From: Leptolyngbya sp. Cla-17
Lineage (GTDB): Bacteria > Cyanobacteriota > Cyanobacteriia > Leptolyngbyales > Leptolyngbyaceae
DNA length: 64,000 nt
NCBI RefSeq assembly: GCF_016807185.1
Contig: NZ_JAEVYN010000002.1
Coordinates: forward strand, 2,021,367 to 2,085,366
Reading direction: 5' to 3'
Below the pieces are notes generated by a model that saw only the letters and a list, made by a program, of their open reading frames with translations, had not been told where the DNA came from and ran no database searches. Made by a program: the position numbers and the translations under genes. Shown piece by piece: positions 1 to 9,491 of this stretch; the stretch's first letter is position 1; each line of letters begins with the position of its first letter.

Positions 1-2
1 TC

Positions 3-107
3 GCCATGCTCAGCGCTAAGTTAACCGGTGTCATTGCCTTTTTGCTCACTGCTAGCTGCATTCTCAGTCTGCCGTTAAATCGTGTGGCGGATCGGCAAGC
101 TGAGTAA
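3..107 (+). CDS. C-terminal end of an unidentified gene (partial)
   Basis: An open frame enters from the left edge and stops at TAA 105-107. About 34 residues are visible. A hydrophobic stretch (VIAFLLTASCILSLPL) is followed by a charged tail (NRVADRQAE), so this may be the last membrane segment of a membrane protein. An ATG at position 6 lies in the same frame, so a separate short peptide cannot be excluded. I do not recognise a family. Confidence 0.35.
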   Translation, partial: AMLSAKLTGVIAFLLTASCILSLPLNRVADRQAE

Positions 108-116
108 GCATTTATC

Positions 117-407
117 CTATCGAGTGAGAATTTCGGCGATCGCGGCTTCTAACTCTGCTTGTTCTAGGGAAGCAATCACAAACACTTCTTGTACAGTTTT
201 CCCTTTTCTGGCAATGAGTTTGAAGCCGCCTCGAATTGGAACCGACACTTTTAGCGTCAGTCTTTGAGTGTTAGATCGCGCAGGACCAATCACTCCAGGG
301 GTAATAGTTTGAATTCCCACTTGTTGAGTCAGGCAATCCAGAATAGGGATTAGCCCTGGAATGTGAGTGGAATGGTTGAGAACTAGTCTGCCACTGGAAC
401 TCGCCAT
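117..407 (-). CDS. DUF2103 family protein
   Basis: This 96-residue protein starts at ATG 407. It opens with SGRLVLNHSTHIPGLIPIL, the motif I associate with DUF2103, described as a predicted metal-binding family in cyanobacteria and archaea. The rest is an alpha/beta pattern ending in EQAELEAAIAEILTR. No signal peptide or membrane segment is present. The role is unknown. clpS follows on the same strand about 60 bp away, so co-transcription is possible. Confidence 0.7.
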   Translation of the reverse strand: MASSSGRLVLNHSTHIPGLIPILDCLTQQVGIQTITPGVIGPARSNTQRLTLKVSVPIRGGFKLIARKGKTVQEVFVIASLEQAELEAAIAEILTR

Positions 408-467
408 AATAATGTCCTGCGGTGTTGAAATCGATTCTGCAAAAAATCTAATTGCTCAAAAAATCAA

Positions 468-818
468 TCATGCTGCTTCTAAAGGAGCCATGGTTAAGTT
501 TTCTCGCCCTAATTGCATATGATAAAGCTCAGCTTGCTCCTGAGGTCCAACCCAGACGATCGCTTGCCCTTCATGATGCACCTGATTGGTTAGGTCCCAA
601 GCATAGTCAGGCGTCATTCCAGGAATATACTTGAGCAAGCAACTGGATACATGCTCAAAGGTGTTGAAGTCGTCATTCAACACAATGACTTTAAAATTGG
701 GATAAGGCTGATGCGTCGTTTGACCAGACTTAGCCGGGGCAATGGTTGGAGATGCCGTCAGGGTGGGTGTTGTTGCCAAGGTTCGTATTGCGAACGCGCA
801 ATCACGAGAAAATCTCAT
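468..818 (-). CDS. clpS: ATP-dependent Clp protease adaptor ClpS
   Basis: ClpS binds the N-domain of a ClpA/ClpC chaperone and delivers N-degron substrates to ClpP in the cytoplasm. The core motif YPNFKVIVLNDDFNTFEHV at residues 40-58 is diagnostic; its NDDFNT loop forms the N-degron pocket. GQAIVWVGPQEQAELYH and the usual cyanobacterial ending LTMAPLEAA follow. The first 35 or so residues are low-complexity (ATTPTLTASPTIAPA), longer than in most homologues, so a start further downstream is possible. The protein has 116 residues from ATG 818. Confidence 0.93.
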   Translation of the reverse strand: MRFSRDCAFAIRTLATTPTLTASPTIAPAKSGQTTHQPYPNFKVIVLNDDFNTFEHVSSCLLKYIPGMTPDYAWDLTNQVHHEGQAIVWVGPQEQAELYHMQLGRENLTMAPLEAA

Positions 819-891
819 ACAGGTTTATGGAGCTTTAGCGGTTACTCCTAGGGTATCAGTATCAGGCTAGTGCGATCGCCTTTCCGGCGGA

Positions 892-2529
892 CTAAGTATT
901 TTGCGATTGCATCCATCGAGCACCTCCTATGAGTGTTGCCAGACCTAGCAGTAAAGGAGTGAGCCAGTCTCCCCAACGAACATACCCAGTTTGATTTTGG
1001 CGACGATAGATAGTTTCGGCATGAATTTCGTAGGTTTGAGGCTGCGATCGCCAAACAATTCTTCCGTGGGGATCGATCACGCCTGAATAGCCTGTGTTAG
1101 TGGCGCGCACTGCCCAGCGATCAGTCTCAATTGCCCGCATCAAATCTTGTGCTTGATGCTGTGCCATCAGCACCTCGCTGTAAGGATCAAGATTAGATGC
1201 AGTTAGAATAAATTGCCCACCCCGCGCCGCCTGCCCCCGAAATACTTCAGGAAAGGCAGAGTCATAGCAAATACTAGCGATCGCTTGACCCCATGGCGTA
1301 TTCAACTGCTGATTCAACGTTCCGGGTAAACCATTTTCTGCGACAGTCGTTAACTTGCCAATTAGCGTACCCAGCAATTCTTGAAACGGAATATATTCTC
1401 CTAGCGGCACTAACTTCACTTTGTCGTAACGACTGATCGACTCCCCTTGCGGATTTAAAGTCAGTAAGCTACGAGCAACCCCACCCTTTTGAGCCGTAAA
1501 CGTCCCTAACCAAGCAACTTTCTTTTTGTCTAACACTGCTTGATAAAATAGGCTGTTCGCCCGACTGCGATCGTTCCACAAAAACGGCAGTGCGCCTTCG
1601 GGGGTTAATACGGCTTCCGCACCTTGATCGATCAACGTTGTATAGCCTTTGGCATATCCTACTTTTGCTTGTTGCAATCCTTCTGAGAACAACTTGATTC
1701 TGGTTGGCACATTTCCTTGAACAATCCCCACTTTTAAGGCAGAGGTCGCTAGATCATTTAAGGGCTGACGGTAGAGCCAGTAGCCAAACAGATGACAGGT
1801 GACGAACAGCAATGCCGCGATCGCGAGTAAGAATCGGGCAAGCCTGTCTCTAGATCCTGACTGCCAACTAATCCAAGCTTCTGCAAGTAGCCCATTCACT
1901 GCCGCGATCGCCGCCGTTACTGTCATCGCGCCGGATAGCTGACCCAAATGTAAAATCGACAGGTTTCCTGGGCTTTGCGTATAAGAAATAGAGGTCCATG
2001 CTAAGGGAGTTAGATTGCACAAGGTTTCTACTCCACACCAGAGCGCCGTACCCAAAAGAACACGAAATAAGCTGGAACCTATTCCTCTATGTTCTACTCC
2101 CCAACTCGCAGCACCCAACCTCATTCCTCCTGTCCAGATCACCAGCAGCGCCACGCCCCAGAGGGTAATAAACGCCCAGCAAAAAAGGGTGATGGCAATA
2201 CTGGCAAGCCACGGAACGCCTAGCCACATCAAGGGATGCAAGCCTGTAATCCAGGAAAGCGCTGAACCGTGATACCCGATGCCCCACGCGATCGCGCAGG
2301 TAGTCGGAGAGACCATTGACCCATTTGTTTTTTGTCTTTCACCATTGACGATGATCCACAATGGAACCAGCGAAATCCAGGCCAACCCCCACCAATTTAG
2401 GGGAGCCACTGCCAAACTCATGACAACACCGCTGAAAAAAGCAATACCCAAAAGTTTCCAATCCTGGGGCTTCCAAGCTTGGAAAAGCAGTGGTTGAAAT
2501 TTAACAAGTCGGCTCTGAAAATTTGGCAT
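892..2529 (-). CDS. lnt: Apolipoprotein N-acyltransferase
   Basis: Lnt adds the third acyl chain to the N-terminal cysteine of lipoproteins at the periplasmic face of the inner membrane. The first ~215 residues hold several membrane segments. A nitrilase-fold domain follows, with the catalytic triad in context: Glu in LTPEGALPFLW, Lys in YDKVKLVPLGEYIPF and Cys in SICYDSAFPEVF. A last hydrophobic segment (LTPLLLGLATLIGGA) lies near the end. The length of about 545 residues is normal. I chose ATG 2529; an in-frame GTG lies three codons upstream at 2538. Confidence 0.93.
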   Translation of the reverse strand: MPNFQSRLVKFQPLLFQAWKPQDWKLLGIAFFSGVVMSLAVAPLNWWGLAWISLVPLWIIVNGERQKTNGSMVSPTTCAIAWGIGYHGSALSWITGLHPLMWLGVPWLASIAITLFCWAFITLWGVALLVIWTGGMRLGAASWGVEHRGIGSSLFRVLLGTALWCGVETLCNLTPLAWTSISYTQSPGNLSILHLGQLSGAMTVTAAIAAVNGLLAEAWISWQSGSRDRLARFLLAIAALLFVTCHLFGYWLYRQPLNDLATSALKVGIVQGNVPTRIKLFSEGLQQAKVGYAKGYTTLIDQGAEAVLTPEGALPFLWNDRSRANSLFYQAVLDKKKVAWLGTFTAQKGGVARSLLTLNPQGESISRYDKVKLVPLGEYIPFQELLGTLIGKLTTVAENGLPGTLNQQLNTPWGQAIASICYDSAFPEVFRGQAARGGQFILTASNLDPYSEVLMAQHQAQDLMRAIETDRWAVRATNTGYSGVIDPHGRIVWRSQPQTYEIHAETIYRRQNQTGYVRWGDWLTPLLLGLATLIGGARWMQSQNT

Positions 2530-2573
2530 AGAAACCACTATACTCAGCGATTGCTTCCCGGTTCACGCACCTG

Positions 2574-3590
2574 CTAAATCGAGTAATACAGGGGAAATGC
2601 CTTGGCATCTTTGGGTTTCACAAAAACGCGCTGCTGAGGTTTCAAGTTCAGTTCATCAAAGCGATCGCGGGTCAAATGTGCCATTAACACCTGTCCATCA
2701 TCCAACATCAACTCCGCCTGAATTTCCCAACCCAGGTGAATGATGCGGCTGACCCGTGCAGCCACCGATGCTTCGGTTTGCTGAGTTTCCACCAAAATAT
2801 CTTGGGGTCGCAAAAAAACCTCTGGATGGGGCGAATCAAACCCATTCGCTTGAAAAATCCGAGAGGTACTGGGCAATACGTTGACTGGACCAATGAAGCT
2901 CATGACAAAGGCACTCGCAGGATGATCATAAATTTGTGCCGGAGACCCTACCTGCTCCACTTTGCCCTTATTCATAATCACAATTTCATCTGCTACTTCC
3001 ATTGCTTCTTCTTGGTCATGGGTCACAAAAACAGTTGTGACATGCACTTCATCATGTAAGCGCCGCAGCCATACGCGCAAGTCTTTTCGCACTTTGGCAT
3101 CCAGCGCCCCAAATGGTTCATCTAACAGCAGCACATTCGGTTCCACAGCCAGCGCCCTTGCAAGCGCGACTCGCTGTCGTTGTCCCCCTGACAATTGAGA
3201 CGGATAGCGATCGCCCAATCCATGGAGTTGCACAAGTTCCAACAATTCATCCACCCGTGCTTTCATCTGATTAGAGGAGGTTTTTCGCAATTCCAACGCA
3301 AAGGCAATGTTTTTCCGCACCGTCAGATGCTTGAACAGAGCATAGTGCTGAAACACAAAACCAATGTTGCGATCTTGCACACTACGATGGGTGGCATCTT
3401 CGCCCGTCAGCCAAATCTTGCCGCTATCAGGAGTTTCCAACCCTGAAATTAGACGGAGTAGCGTAGACTTTCCTGAACCAGAAGGACCTAACAATGCAAT
3501 TAAGGTGCCGCTTTTGATCTCAAGACTGACCTGGCTGACTGCTTGAAAGCTACCAAACTGCTTAGAGACGTCCTCAACAATAATGCCCAC
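2574..3590 (-). CDS. cysA: Sulfate/thiosulfate-type ABC transporter ATP-binding protein
   Basis: This is a cytoplasmic ATPase that would power an importer, most like CysA of sulfate transport. Visible motifs are Walker A (GPSGSGKST), the Q-loop region (GFVFQHYALF), the signature (LSGGQRQRVALARAL), Walker B (LLLDEPFGALD) and the H-loop (VFVTHDQEEA). The C-terminal ~100 residues form the TOBE region, with a typical FLRPQDI motif. The start is GTG 3590, giving VGIIVEDVSKQF as in family members; a TTG at 3605 is also in frame. No permease genes are adjacent, so the substrate is inferred from sequence type only. Confidence 0.87.
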   Translation of the reverse strand: MGIIVEDVSKQFGSFQAVSQVSLEIKSGTLIALLGPSGSGKSTLLRLISGLETPDSGKIWLTGEDATHRSVQDRNIGFVFQHYALFKHLTVRKNIAFALELRKTSSNQMKARVDELLELVQLHGLGDRYPSQLSGGQRQRVALARALAVEPNVLLLDEPFGALDAKVRKDLRVWLRRLHDEVHVTTVFVTHDQEEAMEVADEIVIMNKGKVEQVGSPAQIYDHPASAFVMSFIGPVNVLPSTSRIFQANGFDSPHPEVFLRPQDILVETQQTEASVAARVSRIIHLGWEIQAELMLDDGQVLMAHLTRDRFDELNLKPQQRVFVKPKDAKAFPLYYSI

Positions 3591-3889
3591 GGAATGCAAC
3601 CTCAATTCAGAGTAAATGACTGGAAAAAATGAATAGCAATTGGCAAATTACAGCTCAGATATTTAAGGTCAACGCCAGAATTGGATGGCTGTTTCTCCAC
3701 GATCTGCTCTAATTCTTTGCGGATACTGCCGTCAAATCAAAACCCAGTTCTTTGATAGGGTTTATGTAGTTTATACCACGAGTGGTTTCTCACGACTATT
3801 CATACAGCCAAGACATTTCATAATTCTGCATAAACTAACTGAAATCATGCTTTAGAATAGGAAGGTTGTAAAAAATCATTCCGTTTGTC

Positions 3890-4066
3890 ATGGCTCAACC
3901 GAAAAAGAAAACATCCAAGTCCAAACGTGATAAGCGGCGGGCAACCTGGAATAGCAAAGCTCGATTACAGGCACAGCGTGCCTTGTCGCTTGGCAAGTCG
4001 ATTTTGACTGGGCGTGCTGAAGGCTTCGTCTATCCACAGGCTGAAGAAGAGGAAGAAGAGGCGTAG
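3890..4066 (+). CDS. rpmF: 50S ribosomal protein L32
   Basis: A 58-residue basic protein beginning MAQPKKKTSKSKRDKRRATW, the typical cyanobacterial and plastid L32 start. It ends in an acidic run (AEEEEEEA), also usual in cyanobacterial forms. L32 is a component of the large ribosomal subunit. The 300 bp upstream back to cysA hold no other gene and probably carry the promoters of both divergent genes. Confidence 0.95.
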   Translation: MAQPKKKTSKSKRDKRRATWNSKARLQAQRALSLGKSILTGRAEGFVYPQAEEEEEEA

Positions 4067-4079
4067 AGCGCTTTTAAGG

Positions 4080-4673
4080 ATGCTAGGAAAATTCTTCCAA
4101 AAACCAGATTCTTCCCTACAAAATCGCGTTCCACCAGGACAGCACTTGGCGAAAGGCTTTCCGGTCTTGACCTATGGTGATACTCCCTATGTGGAGGTTA
4201 AAGATTGGACACTGAAAGTATGGGGATTGGCACAGAAGGTCATCTTTACATGGGATGACCTAATGGCAATGCCTCAAAGTGACTTTACTGCTGATTTTCA
4301 TTGTGTTACCACATGGTCAAAGTTGGATGTCCAGTGGCAAGGCGTAAAGGTAGTGGATTTCATGAAACAGGTTGAAGTAGATCCCAAAGCGATTCACATT
4401 ATGGAACATTGCTATGGGGACTACACAACTAATATTTCCATGGAAGATTTCTTGCGAGAAGAAAACTTTTTTGCTCATACGCTTTTTGGTGAACCGCTTC
4501 CGGCTGAGCATGGTGGGCCGTTGCGTCTCGTGGTTCCTCATCTGTATGCTTGGAAAAGTGCTAAATGGCTAAATGGATTGGAATTTCTTGCCCAAGAAGA
4601 GTTAGGTTTTTGGGAGCGAAATGGCTATCATCAACGAGGTGAGCCTTGGGCAGAGGAACGGTATAGCGGTTGA
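4080..4673 (+). CDS. Sulfite oxidase-like molybdopterin oxidoreductase
   Basis: A 197-residue protein of the oxidoreductase molybdopterin-binding superfamily (short YuiH-like form). FHCVTTWSKLDVQWQGV holds the conserved cysteine that would ligate Mo, and GGPLRLVVPHLYAWKSAKWL matches the pterin-binding C-terminal half. No dimerisation or heme domain is present, and I see no twin-arginine signal. ATG 4080 starts 13 bp after the rpmF stop; an upstream in-frame ATG at 4014 would overlap rpmF, so I prefer 4080. The substrate is unknown. Confidence 0.82.
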   Translation: MLGKFFQKPDSSLQNRVPPGQHLAKGFPVLTYGDTPYVEVKDWTLKVWGLAQKVIFTWDDLMAMPQSDFTADFHCVTTWSKLDVQWQGVKVVDFMKQVEVDPKAIHIMEHCYGDYTTNISMEDFLREENFFAHTLFGEPLPAEHGGPLRLVVPHLYAWKSAKWLNGLEFLAQEELGFWERNGYHQRGEPWAEERYSG

Positions 4674-4890
4674 AAAATGTTGTTGGTAAGAGTGTGAATT
4701 TTGGCGAGGCTGTTCCCGCAAATGTCTATACGGCCTAGAAATTGCCTTTAACCGAGGTTCAATAGAATTTGTGCCAAATTAACACTCCATTGATTATGGA
4801 GTGGTTAGATTTCCTCAATCGAGGATTCTCGATTAAGATGGAATAGCTTCTCACAATGCTGGCGGAAATTTGGTACAGACGATATCTGAG

Positions 4891-5346
4891 ATGATGCAAG
4901 TCAGTGATCCCTCGAAAGCTAATTTAGATACGGAAGCGATCGCTCAAGCTCTTTTTTCTCAGACGCTATCATCCGCACAGCTTCAGCAAATGTCTCCAGG
5001 AGCGCTAGCGTATTTAGGAGACGCTGTTTACGAGCTTTATATTCGCCGATACTACTTAACCCCGCCCAAGCGAATTCAAGCTTATCATCATCAAGTTGTG
5101 TCACAAGTTCGGGCTGAAACCCAAGCTCACCACTTAAACCAGTTACTTCCCTTCCTGACCTCTACAGAATTAGATCTTTTAAAGCGTGGACGAAACGCTG
5201 TAGCCAGCCGTCCCAAACGGATCGATCCAGATACCTACCAGCGGGCAACGAGTTTGGAGACACTAATTGGATATCTGTATCTCTCTGATCTGCACCGCCT
5301 CATGGAGTTATTGGCTCATTTGCAAATCGACACTGATATCTGTTAA
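4891..5346 (+). CDS. mrnC: Mini-ribonuclease 3
   Basis: An RNase III-like catalytic domain without the dsRNA-binding domain; this family matures 23S rRNA ends. The signature LAYLGDAVYELYIRRYYL carries the conserved acidic residues. RGRNAVASRPKRID and ATSLETLIGYLYL, with the second catalytic Glu, follow. The length of about 151 residues is normal. I chose ATG 4891; a TTG at 4870 is also in frame. The rRNA methyltransferase downstream on the same strand suggests a shared rRNA-processing theme. Confidence 0.88.
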   Translation: MMQVSDPSKANLDTEAIAQALFSQTLSSAQLQQMSPGALAYLGDAVYELYIRRYYLTPPKRIQAYHHQVVSQVRAETQAHHLNQLLPFLTSTELDLLKRGRNAVASRPKRIDPDTYQRATSLETLIGYLYLSDLHRLMELLAHLQIDTDIC

Positions 5347-5456
5347 TTAGCAACCTCTGTATTATCAAGAGATCGTTCTTAGTTCAAAGGCGAAGATTAT
5401 TGTCTTTTTGTATCGATCATTAAATTTCTAGTCCTTATCTTTTATTTTTACGAACC

Positions 5457-6989
5457 ATGACTGATAAAAAGCGCAAGTCTGATCCACCTCGTCGTGTCCG
5501 TACTGATTCGGGAAGCGTTGGTCTACCGAAACCACAAGGTGCAAGGCGCGATCGCGATCGCCCTGTCCGGGGGGACGCAGCCATGCCATCCAGAGACGGC
5601 AAGCCCTACAAAAAACGGATTGTAACGGGCAGACCTCGACCTGTTTCCAGAGATGGTGATACTGAAATTCCCTCTCCTAAAATTTCTCGTCCAGAGCGGG
5701 CTTCGCATGATCACAGAAGTTCGCGCTCAGACTATACTTCTAGACCGGAACGTGCTTCTGGAGACGCGAAAGGATCTTGGTCAGAAGGTAATGTTCCCAG
5801 ACCTAAGCGCGCTGCCAAAGATGCTAGAGGATCACGCTCTGACTATTCTTCTAGACCTGAACGCGCTTCTAAAGATTCTAGAGGATCGCGATCGGAAGGT
5901 TATACATCTAGACCTGAGCGGACTTCTAGAGATGCTAGAGGATCACGGTCTGAAAGCTATACCTCCAGACCTAAGCAGGCATCTAGAGACTTTAGAGATG
6001 CCCGGTCAAATTCTGTAGAATCTGGCTCTGGAGATTTTCAAGGAACGCGCTCTGGAGCATTTATCCACCCTGAGCGCATTAGAGAACCCAAGCGATCGCG
6101 TGCAGAAACCTTTATTCCTCGTAGCAGACGAGATTTCTCAGAAGCGCAGGGGGATTTGTCTAACGCGTCTCAAGAAGATTCTGCTGAACTGATTTATGGT
6201 CGTCATCCAGTTTTGGCAGCAATGGAATCAGAGCGTAGCCTGAATCGCATTTGGATTATTCCTCGTTTGCGCTATGACCATCGGTTTCACACATTGTTAC
6301 AGCAGGCAAAAAACAACGGTGCGGTGATTGATGAAGTTGATCCCCGCCGATTGGATCAAATGACTCAAGGAGCCAATCATCAGGGAGTTGCGGCGCAAGT
6401 AGCACCCTATGAGTACATCGAACTGGCCGCTTTGATTGAGCAGGCTAAAGCGAAGGTTGATCAACCTGTGCTAGTTGTTGCAGATGGCATTACCGATCCT
6501 CATAACCTAGGTGCCATTATTCGTTCAGCAGAAGCGATGGGGGCACAAGGTTTAATCATTCCACAACGAAGAGCTGCCGGGATCACCGCAACAGTTGCGA
6601 AAGTAGCCGCTGGAGCGCTGGAAACTTTCCCAGTAGCAAGGGTTGTCAATTTAAATCGTGCACTAGAGGATTTGAAGGCAGCCGGGTTCTGGATGTATGG
6701 ACTCGAATTAGAAGCAAGTGAGCCAATTCATACAGTCGAGTTTACTGGGGCGATCGCCTTGGTGATTGGGGCAGAAGGAGAAGGCCTGAGTATGCTAATT
6801 CAACGGGGCTGCGATCGTCTAGTCTCTATTGCTTTGGCAGGAAATACGCCTAGCCTTAATGCATCTGTTGCAACAGGAATGGCATTGTATGAAGTTTATC
6901 GTCAGCGCCAATTCAAAACCTTACATTTAGACAGATCTCATCCGATGGGGTTGAAAAAAGGCGAGGTTACAGAGTATAACAAACCATAG
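5457..6989 (+). CDS. rlmB: TrmH/RlmB-type 23S rRNA 2'-O-ribose methyltransferase with long disordered N-terminus
   Basis: The C-terminal ~260 residues are a SpoU/TrmH methyltransferase. LIYGRHPVLAAMES opens the substrate-binding domain. The knotted catalytic part shows motif 1 (DGITDPHNLGAIIRSAEAMGA), motif 2 (LVIGAEGEGLS) and motif 3 (SLNASVATGMALYE). Such enzymes typically methylate G2251 of 23S rRNA. The first ~240 residues are unlike the usual enzyme: a repetitive Arg/Ser/Asp-rich region in which units such as SRPERASRDARGSRSE recur. This tail is probably disordered and may bind RNA. Confidence 0.88.
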   Translation: MTDKKRKSDPPRRVRTDSGSVGLPKPQGARRDRDRPVRGDAAMPSRDGKPYKKRIVTGRPRPVSRDGDTEIPSPKISRPERASHDHRSSRSDYTSRPERASGDAKGSWSEGNVPRPKRAAKDARGSRSDYSSRPERASKDSRGSRSEGYTSRPERTSRDARGSRSESYTSRPKQASRDFRDARSNSVESGSGDFQGTRSGAFIHPERIREPKRSRAETFIPRSRRDFSEAQGDLSNASQEDSAELIYGRHPVLAAMESERSLNRIWIIPRLRYDHRFHTLLQQAKNNGAVIDEVDPRRLDQMTQGANHQGVAAQVAPYEYIELAALIEQAKAKVDQPVLVVADGITDPHNLGAIIRSAEAMGAQGLIIPQRRAAGITATVAKVAAGALETFPVARVVNLNRALEDLKAAGFWMYGLELEASEPIHTVEFTGAIALVIGAEGEGLSMLIQRGCDRLVSIALAGNTPSLNASVATGMALYEVYRQRQFKTLHLDRSHPMGLKKGEVTEYNKP

Positions 6990-7063
6990 CTGATGAAATA
7001 ATTGAAACTGTTTAAAGCTATAAAGCTTTGTAGAATTCCCCTGGAAAAAATAGCGAGACAGCA

Positions 7064-7336
7064 ATGCAGGAATCTCTAGTAAGACTTGTTGATTTTTTTG
7101 GCTTTGCCTGGTGGGTAAAAGTTAAAACCAATTCTCCTCGCTGTACGTATTATTTCGGTCCTTTTCTAAATCGCCAACAGGCAGAAGCTGAGGAGCCAGG
7201 ATACTTAGAAGATTTACAGTTTGAAGGCGCTCAAGGTATCGCAGTTTCAATTAAGCGATGCAAGCCTACAAATTTGACGGTTTACGATGAATTGGCAGAG
7301 CCTCCTGCTAAAAGTCTGAAAGTCTCCGTTCTTTAA
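7064..7336 (+). CDS. DUF1816 domain-containing protein
   Basis: A 90-residue protein with the cyanobacterial DUF1816 pattern: FFGFAWWVKVKTNSPRCTYY near the N-terminus, then YFGPFLNRQQAEAEEPGYLEDL. It has no membrane segment. The molecular function is not established. It stands alone between the methyltransferase and a convergent FAD oxidoreductase. Confidence 0.75.
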   Translation: MQESLVRLVDFFGFAWWVKVKTNSPRCTYYFGPFLNRQQAEAEEPGYLEDLQFEGAQGIAVSIKRCKPTNLTVYDELAEPPAKSLKVSVL

Positions 7337-7369
7337 GCAATAAATATCCTGAACTATCAGACTGCAATA

Positions 7370-9220
7370 TCATTGGTCGCTCGCTAATTGACTTTGAAAA
7401 ATATAACAATGTTCTACCAAAAGCCAATTCCCGGCATAGTTTATGTTTCCCGCCACGACGACAGTTTGTTCTGCGTTCAAGCATTCAAACAAATGATTGA
7501 TGTCAGCCTTTAGAGTTACTAAACTAACGGTTTGGCCAGTCAAACTTGTGGGCATCGTAATAAACAATTCGTACTGCTGTTTGTCTAACCGTTTAAAAAC
7601 ACCTGATACTTCCAATTGAGTTTGGATTAAACTGCGCTCTACAGTTTGTTGGGTGAACTCCTGTTGGGTTGGGGCATATCCCAATCCTGGGTAGGCATCA
7701 GGTTGATTTAAATAAAATTGCTGCCAGTAAAGCCACTCTGGATGATCAATCGGTTGGTTGAATAATGGAATAATGGCATTTGGAGCAATCGCGTCGGTTA
7801 ATAGTGCTTCTTGGAGCGATCGCACTGGTAAATCTCTGGGTTGACACTGGAGTTCAATGCAGAGCGCCGCTGCCATTCCTGCCGCTTGCCCGATCCCCAA
7901 AACGCAGGGCTGTAAACGAGTGGCTCCATTTGCCATGTGAGAGACAGAAATATTTTTTTCACAGGCGAGAAAGCCATCGATAGTTTCAGGAACCAAAGCC
8001 CGATAAGGGATCGTAAATGGTGTTCCCGTCCAGCGTCCACCCCATCGAATTGATTTTGGCGCAAGCTTGATGTCGCCGCTGGGATAGTGGTGATCGTTGG
8101 CATAGTTGCCGATCGAGATCGCGTCACACACATTCTCAGCCTGCTCACATCCTTGAGCATTGACCACAATGGGTAATGCTGCCACGCTACCCTTTGCGAT
8201 CGGCAACAGATCTCGTTCTCGCACCGTTGTCAGACCTCTCAATCGTCTGCTTTCCCGGTAGTAAGGGTGCAACGCATACGCTCCATCACTAAGGATGTGA
8301 GATTTAGATGAAATGTGAGGGAAAATATTCTCAGCTAGCCCATAGCGTCGCCCCAAGTGGGTTTGGATAAAGTGAGCAAATCCTTGGGAATGCCAACCGG
8401 CTTCTTGTAAAAATTGCTGTTTTTCTGACTCTGTGCCAATTAATCGATGAACCCCTTCACCATAATCATTGCCATGGATCGGCCAATTGATCATGAAGCG
8501 ATCGCCCGGAAGTCGCCCATAGTTCAAAAACTTCTCGCCGCCATAATCCTCCCATGCGCCCTTAAATAACTCAGGATTGTAATGAGGTGGCGCTGGAATC
8601 ACAGCCGCCTTATTGCCCTCGCCCACATCCTGCATCACCATCACCCAAGTAGGAGTCTGCACTGGATAAGTTTGAGTCAAAGCATTGGATTCAATGGGCG
8701 CACTGGGTTCCCCAAACTCTGCCTGCAACTCCCAACCCCAGCGATGAGGAATATCTCCTAACACCAGCAAATCCCCTAGTTCTGTGCCATCCAGCGTCAC
8801 CTTGCCATAAATCGTATAATCTGCAAACCGGACTCCCACCACCTGATTTGCGTGCCGTAAAACTTCCAGCGGAACCTGCCCTGCAATCCATGTCAAGTTT
8901 GGCAGCTCCGCTACCCAATCAGCAAAAATTGCAGCGCCCACCCGTGGATCGTAAGTAAAGAAACTGACCCAGCCATGATCCAATCCTTCCGGATGCCGTC
9001 GCTCCAATTCTCGCAAAAACGCTCCCCAAATGCCCGTTTGCCACGCTTCCAGTTCATTCCCATCTGGAGCAGTTACTCCCGCACTGGTCAGCATTCCGCC
9101 CAACCATGCAAATTCACTCACTAGAATTACATTTGCTCCCCGCCGCGCCGCCTGTAGTGCCGCTGCTGTTCCCCCCGTTCCTCCACCCACCACCAAAACA
9201 TCCGTCTTTAATGTTTCCAT
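7370..9220 (-). CDS. FAD-dependent oxidoreductase (FAD_oxidored family)
   Basis: A 616-residue flavoprotein. The N-terminal dinucleotide fold is clear (DVLVVGGGTGGTAAALQAARRG), followed by WLGGMLTSAG. A typical FAD-contact region near residue 430 reads GFLACEKNISVSHMANGATRLQP, then GIGQAAGMAAALC. The family includes precorrin-like and xanthan-lyase-associated oxidoreductases; the substrate cannot be told. A PIN-like remnant ends 6 bp upstream on the same strand, so the two were probably once one operon. Confidence 0.8.
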   Translation of the reverse strand: METLKTDVLVVGGGTGGTAAALQAARRGANVILVSEFAWLGGMLTSAGVTAPDGNELEAWQTGIWGAFLRELERRHPEGLDHGWVSFFTYDPRVGAAIFADWVAELPNLTWIAGQVPLEVLRHANQVVGVRFADYTIYGKVTLDGTELGDLLVLGDIPHRWGWELQAEFGEPSAPIESNALTQTYPVQTPTWVMVMQDVGEGNKAAVIPAPPHYNPELFKGAWEDYGGEKFLNYGRLPGDRFMINWPIHGNDYGEGVHRLIGTESEKQQFLQEAGWHSQGFAHFIQTHLGRRYGLAENIFPHISSKSHILSDGAYALHPYYRESRRLRGLTTVRERDLLPIAKGSVAALPIVVNAQGCEQAENVCDAISIGNYANDHHYPSGDIKLAPKSIRWGGRWTGTPFTIPYRALVPETIDGFLACEKNISVSHMANGATRLQPCVLGIGQAAGMAAALCIELQCQPRDLPVRSLQEALLTDAIAPNAIIPLFNQPIDHPEWLYWQQFYLNQPDAYPGLGYAPTQQEFTQQTVERSLIQTQLEVSGVFKRLDKQQYELFITMPTSLTGQTVSLVTLKADINHLFECLNAEQTVVVAGNINYAGNWLLVEHCYIFQSQLASDQ

Positions 9221-9226
9221 CTCACC

Positions 9227-9491
9227 TCACAAAGGTACATACTGACTTTGCCCGACACAGTCCTCTTCAAATTCTGCCAGCATTAGGATGTCCTCAATAA
9301 TTCGCCCCATTGATGCTTGGCTGTTTTGTATTGCAATAACTCTAGGCATTGGCAGTCCAGCCGCAAGCCTCTCTTAGGCAAACTTGGGAACTGTCCTAAA
9401 ATCACGGGTTAGCAAAACTCTTTTTTCTTTCGCTGCCCAATCCAAAATTTCTGGATCTCCCACGCCTGACAAACCAACTTGCTGAACTCAT
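9227..9491 (-). pseudogene. DUF5615/PIN-like toxin remnant cut by an IS630 copy
   Basis: Reading leftwards from the IS end gives QVGLSGVGDPEILDWAAK, then KRVLLTRDFRTVPKFA, an in-frame TAA, then ERLAAGLPMPRVIAIQNSQA and GRIIEDILMLAEFEEDC. This is the C-terminal two-thirds of a DUF5615-type PIN-like protein, usually the toxin half of a toxin-antitoxin pair. The internal TAA sits where family members have Tyr. The N-terminal third is not found beyond the IS, so the gene is dead. Confidence 0.7.
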
